From positions 2,887-25,249 of the forward strand of contig DGZP01000035.1 in NCBI GenBank assembly GCA_002398565.1: DNA of 22,363 bases, read 5' to 3'. Position 1 is the first letter of the stretch. The number at the start of each line of letters is the position of its first letter. This DNA comes from Proteiniphilum sp. UBA4977 (GTDB lineage Bacteria; Bacteroidota; Bacteroidia; Bacteroidales; Dysgonomonadaceae). The position numbers and the translations under genes are program-made. The notes beneath the pieces are model-generated. The model made no database searches and was not told the origin of the DNA. It saw nothing but the letters and a program-made list of their open reading frames with translations. Positions 17,371-22,363 of this stretch are shown in pieces.

Positions 17371-17427
17371 ATGAAAGTAAACAAGTTCCATCATCATCAT
17401 TTTCATACTTGCAATCAGGCGAGTTGA
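17371..17427 (+). CDS. hisL: his operon leader peptide (18 codons, five His)
   Basis: Short ORF encoding MKVNKFHHHHFHTCNQAS. Five His codons occur in six codons (17389-17406, four CAT in a row, one TTT, one CAT). It begins just after the promoter and ends before a terminator that precedes hisG, the arrangement expected of a His-sensing leader peptide: when charged tRNA-His is scarce the ribosome stalls on the CAT run. No Shine-Dalgarno is present, as usual in this phylum; the ATG follows CTACAAA. The ORF overlaps the antiterminator strand, since its codons 15-18 are the copy of the terminator 3' arm. The symbol is given by analogy with enteric hisL; there is no sequence homology claim. Confidence 0.85.
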   Translation: MKVNKFHHHHFHTCNQAS

Positions 17428-17474
17428 GACCGATATGTGCGAACACGAAAGTCTATATATACACCCGTCTGAAT
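17413..17474 (+). promoter_or_regulatory. Antiterminator pairing of the his attenuator
   Basis: Bases 17413-17424 (end of the leader ORF) can pair with 17463-17474 through ten of twelve positions, including one G-U. The uninterrupted core is TCAGGCG (17415-17421) with CGTCTGA (17466-17472). A small internal hairpin (AGAC 17427-17430 with GTCT 17451-17454, and GTG 17437-17439 with CAC 17444-17446) would bring the strands together. This pairing uses the same 5' arm as the terminator, so the two structures exclude each other. Confidence 0.7.
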
Positions 17475-17496
17475 AAGCTCAGGCGGGTTTTTTGTT
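17463..17496 (+). terminator. his operon attenuator (leader terminator)
   Basis: Stem ACCCGTCTGA (17463-17472) with TCAGGCGGGT (17479-17488), 10 bp including one G-U, loop ATAAGC, followed by a T tract (17488-17493, then GTT). It lies 36 bp after the leader stop and 38 bp before the hisG ATG, so it would stop transcription before the structural genes when it forms. Confidence 0.88.
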
Positions 17497-17534
17497 AAAA
17501 CGGCCTGGTAAATTCCGACAAAACAAAACAAGTA

Positions 17535-18392
17535 ATGGAGAATATTAAAATTGCAATCCAAAAGAGCGGCCGGTTGAGTGAGAAGTCGCTCGAACTGCTG
17601 ACCGAATGCGGCATCAAGGTTTCCAACGGAAACAGGAAGCTGAGGACAGAAGCGCGCAACTTCCCCATGGAAATCCTTTTCCTTCGGGATGACGACATCC
17701 CGCAGTATGTGGAGCAGGGCGTGGCCGACATCGGCATCCTGGGCGAAAATGAAGTATGGGAGAAGGACAAGGAGGTCGATGTGATAGAGAAACTGGGCTT
17801 TGGTAACTGCCGCCTCTCACTTGCCATCCCCAAAGATGAGGAGTATACCGGACTTGATTATTTCAATGGCAAACGCATTGCCACCAGCTATCCGAAAATT
17901 CTCCGCAAATACTTTCAGGTGAAGGGCATCGAAGTGAAGATCGAAGAGCTGGGCGGCAGTGTGGAGATCGCCACCGGCATCGGACTGGCCGATGCCATCT
18001 TCGATATCGTGAGCACTGGCAGCACCCTGCTGATGAACGGGCTCAAGGAGGCCGAAGCCATCATCAGGAGCGAGGCTGTGCTTATTGGTAACAAAAAGCT
18101 TTCTCCGGCAAAAACCGAACTCCTCGACCGGTTGTTATTCCGGATAAAGGCCTACAAAAACGGACAGGGTAAAAAATATGTATTGCTGAATGTCCGTAAT
18201 GAGGTGATTCCCGACATTGTAAAGCTGTTGCCGGGCATGCGTTCACCCAGCATCCTGCCGCTCGCCGACGAAGGCTGGAGCAGCGTGCACTCTGTGATCA
18301 GCGACGACGACTTCTGGGAGATCATCGATGAGCTGAAGCGTCACGGTGCCGAAGGTATCCTGGTTGTTCCCATTGAAAAAATGATTTTATGA
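17535..18392 (+). CDS. hisG: ATP phosphoribosyltransferase, long form
   Basis: Catalyses the first step of histidine synthesis, ATP plus PRPP to phosphoribosyl-ATP, and is the usual target of feedback inhibition by histidine. 285 residues is the long form with a C-terminal ACT-like regulatory domain (about 212-285), so no HisZ partner is needed. Visible landmarks are the N-terminal IAIQKSGRLSEKS (6-18), GVADIGILG (62-70) and the PRPP loop region EIATGIGLADAIFDIVSTGS (144-163). The C-terminal domain contains LLPGMRSPSILPL and ends near GAEGILVVPIEKMIL. The ATG at 17535 follows the attenuator by 38 bp. hisD does not follow closely: a 353-bp spacer with a large inverted repeat intervenes. Confidence 0.97.
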   Translation: MENIKIAIQKSGRLSEKSLELLTECGIKVSNGNRKLRTEARNFPMEILFLRDDDIPQYVEQGVADIGILGENEVWEKDKEVDVIEKLGFGNCRLSLAIPKDEEYTGLDYFNGKRIATSYPKILRKYFQVKGIEVKIEELGGSVEIATGIGLADAIFDIVSTGSTLLMNGLKEAEAIIRSEAVLIGNKKLSPAKTELLDRLLFRIKAYKNGQGKKYVLLNVRNEVIPDIVKLLPGMRSPSILPLADEGWSSVHSVISDDDFWEIIDELKRHGAEGILVVPIEKMIL

Positions 18393-18399
18393 TCACAAG

Positions 18400-18638
18400 T
18401 AATGAATTGTTTTTTCACTACATCTTAATTGCCGACCCATTGTCGTTTTACAGGCTATCTGATAAGAACTCGCTTCGTTCACTTACGTAGATATTTGCTC
18501 GCCATGGCATAATCCAAGCAAGCTTGTCTTCTGCTCATGTAGCTTATCGCAAATATTCAAACAACTTATCAGATTACGCCTGTTGCAACGAATGGGTCTC
18601 CGGTAATAAGATGAGGTTTCAAAAAACAAATTCATTTA
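18400..18638. repeat. MITE-like long imperfect inverted repeat between hisG and hisD
   Basis: Left arm 18400-18466 and right arm 18565-18638 are reverse complements at roughly three quarters of positions with small gaps. Shared blocks include ATGAATT, GTTTTTT, CATCTTA, GACCCATT, ACAGGC and ATCTGATAAG. Partial pairing continues inward (ATATTTGC at 18491-18498 with GCAAATAT at 18549-18556) to a central palindrome CAAGCTTG (18519-18526). TA stands at both ends (18400-18401 and 18637-18638), as would a TA target duplication of IS630/mariner-type elements, though TA is weak evidence. No transposase ORF is inside. Confidence 0.75.
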
Positions 18639-18705
18639 CAGATAAAAACTGAACGCTGAATGCGAATCCTGCAAACGGCTGAATGTATAAATTTTTCACA
18701 AAAGA

Positions 18706-18740
18706 AGCTGACAGCTAACAGCTGACAGCTGAACGCTAAA
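18706..18740. repeat. 7-bp tandem repeat before hisD
   Basis: Five tandem 7-base units: AGCTGAC, AGCTAAC, AGCTGAC, AGCTGAA, CGCTAAA. The array ends 5 bases before the hisD ATG, so it occupies the translation initiation region. Related CTGAACGCTGAATG sequence at about 18648-18662 suggests the array was once longer or that the motif recurs. Confidence 0.7.
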
Positions 18741-18745
18741 CAATT

Positions 18746-20155
18746 ATGAAAACAACATCCAACCCCTCTGAATCCAAGTGGAAGAAGCTGGCTGAGCGCC
18801 CGATGATCAAACAGCGCAAGCTGATGGACACGGTCGAAAAGATGTTCTACGATATCCACCGCAAGGGAGACAAGGCCGTGCTGGCCTACAGCCGCAAGTT
18901 CGACTTTGCCGACCAGGAGATGCTGGCGGTCGCCCCGGAAATCATCGACCAGGCTGCCGCGCAGGTATCCGAACGGTTGAAGCAGGCCATGGCGCTGGCG
19001 GCGAAAAACATCGAGGCCTTCCATCGCTCCCAGCAGGAGGAGATACGCAAGGTAGAAACGGCACCCGGTGTGGTCTGCTGGCGTGAAGCCCGCCCCATTG
19101 AACGGGTCGGCATCTATGTCCCCGGCGGCACGGCCCCCCTCTTTTCCACGGTGCTGATGCTTGCCATCCCCGCGAAGATAGCCGGCTGCAGCGAAGTGGT
19201 GCTCTGCACTCCCCCCGATGAGAAGGGAGAGATTCATCCCGCCATTCTCTATGCCGCCAAAATGACCGGTGTCTCCCGTGTATTTGCGGCCGGCGGCATA
19301 CAGGGCATCGGCGCCATGACCTTCGGCACGGAGAGCATTCCAAAGGTGGACAAGATCTTCGGTCCCGGCAACCAGTATGTGATGGCTGCCAAACGGTCGG
19401 CACAGTTCTACGGGATAGCCATCGACATGCCTGCCGGTCCGAGTGAGGTACTGGTGATTGCCGATCATACCTGCAACCCGGCGTTCGTGGCAGCCGACCT
19501 GCTCTCGCAGGCCGAACACGGCCCGGACAGCCAGGTGATCCTGCTCTCCGACAGCAAGCAGGTAGTCAGGCAGGTGAACAGGGAGATCGACCTGCAGCTT
19601 CCCAACCTGCCAAGGCAGGAGGTGGCCTCGAAGGCACTGAAGAACAGCAAGGCCATCCTTTTCCGCGATCTGGACAGCTGCGTGGCGTTCAGCAACTTCT
19701 ATGCACCCGAGCACCTGATCCTGGCAACAGAAAATCCGGTGCTGTTGAGCCGGGACGTGGTGAATGCCGGCTCCGTCTTCCTGGGTAACTGGAGCTGCGA
19801 GAGCGCAGGCGACTATGCCAGCGGTACCAACCACACACTGCCCACAAGCGGCTATGCCAAAGCCTACAGTGGCGTTTCACTCGACAGCTTCGTGAAGAAG
19901 ATCACCTTCCAGCAACTAAGCGAGGAGGGCATCCGCCACATCGGTAACGCCGTCGAGATCATGGCCGCGACCGAGCAGCTCGATGCCCACAAAAATGCGG
20001 TCACCCTACGACTGGGAGCCGCCACAGCCAGACACCTGGACTCCGGTGCCGGCGACCTCCTCGCGGAAGACCACACTACGGCAATTCAGAACAATAGAGA
20101 TACAATCAATCCGGAAACAGATACCGAAGCAGCACAACCGAATGAAGAACTTTGA
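18746..20155 (+). CDS. hisD: Histidinol dehydrogenase with C-terminal extension
   Basis: Zinc enzyme that performs the last two steps of histidine synthesis, oxidising histidinol to histidine with two NAD+. 469 residues against a usual length of about 430. The catalytic Glu-His pair is in YAPEHL (Glu322, His323). The expected zinc ligands are present: Gln255 and His258 in SQAEHG, Asp356 in GDYASG and His415 in DAHKNA. NAD-binding segments include GIYVPGGTAPLFST (122-135) and FGPGNQYV (205-212). The conserved protein ends near KNAVTLRL (about 416-423); the remaining 46 residues are an acidic, low-complexity tail. The stop overlaps the hisC start by 14 bp, so translation is probably coupled. 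Confidence 0.97.
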   Translation: MKTTSNPSESKWKKLAERPMIKQRKLMDTVEKMFYDIHRKGDKAVLAYSRKFDFADQEMLAVAPEIIDQAAAQVSERLKQAMALAAKNIEAFHRSQQEEIRKVETAPGVVCWREARPIERVGIYVPGGTAPLFSTVLMLAIPAKIAGCSEVVLCTPPDEKGEIHPAILYAAKMTGVSRVFAAGGIQGIGAMTFGTESIPKVDKIFGPGNQYVMAAKRSAQFYGIAIDMPAGPSEVLVIADHTCNPAFVAADLLSQAEHGPDSQVILLSDSKQVVRQVNREIDLQLPNLPRQEVASKALKNSKAILFRDLDSCVAFSNFYAPEHLILATENPVLLSRDVVNAGSVFLGNWSCESAGDYASGTNHTLPTSGYAKAYSGVSLDSFVKKITFQQLSEEGIRHIGNAVEIMAATEQLDAHKNAVTLRLGAATARHLDSGAGDLLAEDHTTAIQNNRDTINPETDTEAAQPNEEL

Positions 20156-21176
20156 TTTGCAATCGTGGGTGCGCCCCAACATCTGGGCGTTGAAACCCTA
20201 CTCCAGCGCGAGAGACGAATTTTCGGGAGACGAGGGCATCTTTCTTGATGCCAATGAGAACCCCTTTGGCAGGAAGAACCGCTACCCCGACCCGCACCAG
20301 CGGGCGTTGAAAAAGGCGCTGTCGGAGCGGAACCATATTCCCGTAGAAAATATCTTTATCGGCAATGGCAGTGATGAGGTGATCGACCTGGTCTACCGCA
20401 TCTTCTGCGAGCCGGCAAAAGATCGCGTGATCATCTGCCCGCCCACCTACGGCATGTACGAGGTGTCGGCCAACATCCACAATGTGGAGGTGGTCCGGGT
20501 GCCGCTGACCGACTCGTTTGAGATGAATATCGACGAGATTCTCGCCCACCCTGCCCAATGCCTGTTTGTCTGTTCACCCAACAACCCCTCCGGAAACCGG
20601 CTGCAAAATGTGGAGCGGCTGCTCGAGGAGTTTCAGGGTATCGTGATTGTGGACGAAGCCTACATCGATTTCTGTGCCGAAAGAAGCTTTACGGAACTGC
20701 TGCCGCAATATCCCAACCTCATCGTGATGCAGACTTTTAGTAAAGCATGGGCCCTGGCCAGCGCCCGCGTGGGGATAGCCTACGCCAGTGCGGAGATCAT
20801 CGCCCTGATGGACAAGACCAAGCCACCCTACAACGTGAGCCGGTTTAATCAGGAGGAGGCGCTCAAAGCGCTCTCCAAGCCGGAGAAGCATGCCTACAGG
20901 GTAACGACGATCCTCCGGGAACGGGCTTTGCTGGAGAAGGAGCTGCAGCAGCTGCCGGTAGTGAAACAGATCTATCCCTCCGATGCCAACTTCCTGCTGG
21001 TGGAGGTGACCGATGCCGATGCCATCTACCACTACCTGGTATCACAGAAAGTGATCGTCCGCAACCGCCACAGCGTCGTCCGCAACTGCATCCGCATTAC
21101 GGTGGGCACGGCGGAAGAAAACAAGATCCTGCTGCAGGCGCTCAGGGACTATGGAAACGGAAACGAAAATTTATGA
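20142..21176 (+). CDS. hisC: Histidinol-phosphate aminotransferase
   Basis: PLP-dependent class I/II aminotransferase that converts imidazole acetol phosphate to histidinol phosphate using glutamate. 344 residues from the ATG at 20142 (MKNFDLQSWVRPNIWALKPY), a standard HisC N-terminus; the frame is open further upstream inside hisD but that part is not HisC. Landmarks are DANENPFG (36-43), GNGSDEVIDL (74-83), SPNNPSGN (145-152), VDEAYIDF with the cofactor Asp171 (170-177), and TFSKAWALASARVG with the PLP lysine Lys201 (198-211). The start overlaps the hisD end by 14 bp. hisB follows after 50 bp. Confidence 0.97.
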   Translation: MKNFDLQSWVRPNIWALKPYSSARDEFSGDEGIFLDANENPFGRKNRYPDPHQRALKKALSERNHIPVENIFIGNGSDEVIDLVYRIFCEPAKDRVIICPPTYGMYEVSANIHNVEVVRVPLTDSFEMNIDEILAHPAQCLFVCSPNNPSGNRLQNVERLLEEFQGIVIVDEAYIDFCAERSFTELLPQYPNLIVMQTFSKAWALASARVGIAYASAEIIALMDKTKPPYNVSRFNQEEALKALSKPEKHAYRVTTILRERALLEKELQQLPVVKQIYPSDANFLLVEVTDADAIYHYLVSQKVIVRNRHSVVRNCIRITVGTAEENKILLQALRDYGNGNENL

Positions 21177-21226
21177 ACAAGAATTAATCTGCTTCTTAAC
21201 AGATTGATACCCACAAGAAACGATAC

Positions 21227-22315
21227 ATGAAGAAAGTACTTTTTATCGACCGCGACGGCACGCTGATCATGGAGCCGGAAGATGAACAGATCGACAGCCT
21301 GGAGAAGCTGGAATATTACCCCGGTGTCTTCCGCTATCTTTCCCGCATTGCCTCCGAGCTGGAGTATGAGCTGGTGATGGTCACCAACCAGGACGGACTG
21401 GGAACGGATTCATTTCCCGAAGATACCTTTTGGCCGGCACAGAACAAGATCATCCGTACCTTCGAAAATGAAGGTGTTCATTTCAGTGAGATCCTGATCG
21501 ACCGCTCCTTCCCGAAGGATAACCTGCCGACCCGTAAACCGGGTACTGCCATGCTCACCCATTACCTGAAGGGAGGGTATGACCTGGCGAATTCCTATGT
21601 GATCGGAGATCGAATAACTGATTTACAACTGGCTGAAAATATGAATTGTAAATCTATATTCTTAAGTAATAATTCACATCCGGAAGCCACACTGAGTACA
21701 ACTGACTGGGGCGAGATATACCGCTTCCTGAAAGCCGCACCGCGCACAGCCAGGGTACACCGCCAGACCTCTGAAACCGATATTTTCGTGGAGATCAATC
21801 TCGACGGCAAAGGAAAGAGCGACATCGCCACCGGCGTGGGCTTCTTCGACCACATGCTAGAACAGATTTCGCGCCATGGGAATATCGACCTGACCGTGCA
21901 GGCCAAGGGCGACCTCCATATCGATGAGCATCATACCATCGAAGATGTGGGCATTGCCCTGGGAGAGACTTTTCTGGAGGCCCTCGGTAAAAAGAAGGGA
22001 ATCACCCGATACGGCTTCCTGCTGCCGATGGACGACTGCCTGGCGCAGGCAGCCATCGACTTCGGCGGCCGTCCCTGGCTTGTCTGGGATGCAACCTTTG
22101 CTCGTGAATTTGTGGGCGATATGCCCACGGAGATGTGCATGCACTTCTTCAAATCATTCAGCGACAATGCCCGCTGTAACCTCAATATCAAAGCGGAGGG
22201 CGACAACGAACACCACAAGATCGAGGCCATCTTCAAAGCTTTCGCCCGGGCTATCCGCATGGCGGTAGAACGGGGTGAAGAGGGTGGAATACCCAGTACG
22301 AAGGGGGTACTATAG
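21227..22315 (+). CDS. hisB: Bifunctional histidinol-phosphatase / imidazoleglycerol-phosphate dehydratase
   Basis: Two fused enzymes in 362 residues. The N-terminal HAD phosphatase (about 1-165) hydrolyses histidinol phosphate: DRDGT (8-12) with nucleophile Asp8 and acid/base Asp10, VTNQDG (52-57), RKPG with Lys104 and GDRITD (127-132). The C-terminal domain (about 175-362) is the manganese imidazoleglycerol-phosphate dehydratase, with FFDHML (206-211), DEHHTIED (233-240) and EHHKIEAIFKA (328-338). The four-ligand zinc loop known from the E. coli phosphatase domain is absent: the region reads DRSFPKDNLPTRKPG with no Cys or His. I recall the same variant in other Bacteroidetes, so it is probably not damage. 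It ends the cluster seen here; a tandem repeat starts 2 bases after the stop. Confidence 0.97.
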   Translation: MKKVLFIDRDGTLIMEPEDEQIDSLEKLEYYPGVFRYLSRIASELEYELVMVTNQDGLGTDSFPEDTFWPAQNKIIRTFENEGVHFSEILIDRSFPKDNLPTRKPGTAMLTHYLKGGYDLANSYVIGDRITDLQLAENMNCKSIFLSNNSHPEATLSTTDWGEIYRFLKAAPRTARVHRQTSETDIFVEINLDGKGKSDIATGVGFFDHMLEQISRHGNIDLTVQAKGDLHIDEHHTIEDVGIALGETFLEALGKKKGITRYGFLLPMDDCLAQAAIDFGGRPWLVWDATFAREFVGDMPTEMCMHFFKSFSDNARCNLNIKAEGDNEHHKIEAIFKAFARAIRMAVERGEEGGIPSTKGVL

Positions 22316-22317
22316 AT

Positions 22318-22363
22318 GATTAGCAGATTGGCAGATTGGCAGATTAGCAGATTGGCAGATTAG
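22318..22363. repeat. 8-bp tandem repeat GATTRGCA at the window end
   Basis: Units GATTAGCA, GATTGGCA, GATTGGCA, GATTAGCA, GATTGGCA and a partial GATTAG run to the last base. The array begins two bases after the hisB stop and continues beyond the window. Units differ only at the fifth base (A or G). Confidence 0.85.

Larger units (their letters stand above)
18393..18745. other. hisG-hisD spacer
   Basis: 353 bp without a gene in the middle of the his operon. It is filled by a MITE-like inverted repeat (18400-18638), a short stretch with imperfect CTGAA-type repeats, and a 7-bp tandem repeat ending 5 bases before the hisD ATG. No TAnnTTTG promoter element is evident before hisD; TAAATTTT near 18688 lacks the final G. 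Confidence 0.75.

Noticed and set aside
17389..17406. His-tag-like codon run as a vector artefact
   Set aside because: It lies in a native promoter/leader/terminator context directly before hisG, and no vector sequence surrounds it.
18632..19834. 400-codon open frame on the minus strand
   Set aside because: It is antisense to hisD, whose family motifs are complete; the translation has the His/Gly/Arg-rich look of a shadow frame in GC-rich coding DNA.
22318..22363. Possible CRISPR array
   Set aside because: Units are 8 bp, contiguous, and have no spacers; it is a simple tandem repeat.

Overview
The window reads as chromosome from a Bacteroidetes bacterium, probably of the Dysgonomonadaceae/Porphyromonadaceae type (Bacteroidales). 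The reasons are the Bacteroidetes -7 promoter element TAnnTTTG in front of several genes, the general lack of Shine-Dalgarno sequences, and several families that are typical of this phylum: DUF5687, DUF5916, DUF4890, a Porin_10-like barrel, a bifunctional HisB and a membrane-anchored MutS-like ATPase. The genus is an inference. No phage, plasmid, transposase, CRISPR, rRNA or tRNA gene was found.

Layout. 1-2171 (+): the 3' part of proS (cut by the window edge), then menA 14 bp later. 2181-4162 (-): a secreted GH29 alpha-L-fucosidase preceded by an unrecognised secreted protein. 4266-8131 (-): a three-gene unit of a HerA-like ATPase, a DUF5687 polytopic membrane protein and an ABC ATPase. 8425-11579 (+): a DUF5916 outer-membrane-type protein with a TTG start and a structured upstream region, then a DUF368/PopT-type polyprenyl-phosphate transporter. 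11909-12334 (+): a small secreted Spy/CpxP-like protein ending in a strong hairpin terminator. 12414-17180 (-): a MutS-like membrane ATPase, a putative porin and a GTG-initiated solute-binding protein. 17345-22315 (+): a histidine biosynthesis operon, hisG-hisD-hisC-hisB.

The most interesting part is the control region of the his operon. A good Bacteroidetes promoter is followed within about 20 bases by an 18-codon ORF (17371-17427) containing five His codons in a run of six codons. A 10-bp stem-loop with a T tract then lies just before hisG. The 3' arm of that terminator is repeated almost exactly across the end of the leader ORF (TCAGGCGAGTT versus TCAGGCGGGTT). The 5' arm can therefore pair either with the leader (antiterminator) or with the terminator 3' arm. 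This is a compact ribosome-mediated His attenuator in which the translating ribosome itself would mask the antiterminator strand.

The same operon carries a roughly 239-bp imperfect inverted repeat bounded by TA dinucleotides between hisG and hisD (MITE-like). It also has a 7-bp tandem repeat directly before hisD, an acidic extra tail on HisD that overlaps the start of hisC, and an 8-bp tandem repeat (GATTRGCA) immediately after hisB that runs off the window.

How the genes work together. The his genes supply the first step (HisG), the dehydratase and phosphatase steps (HisB), the transamination (HisC) and the last oxidation (HisD) of histidine synthesis. hisH/A/F/IE are not in the window. The rest is housekeeping and envelope biology: translation (ProS), menaquinone (MenA), lipid-carrier recycling (DUF368), glycan breakdown (fucosidase), an outer-membrane barrel and envelope proteins.
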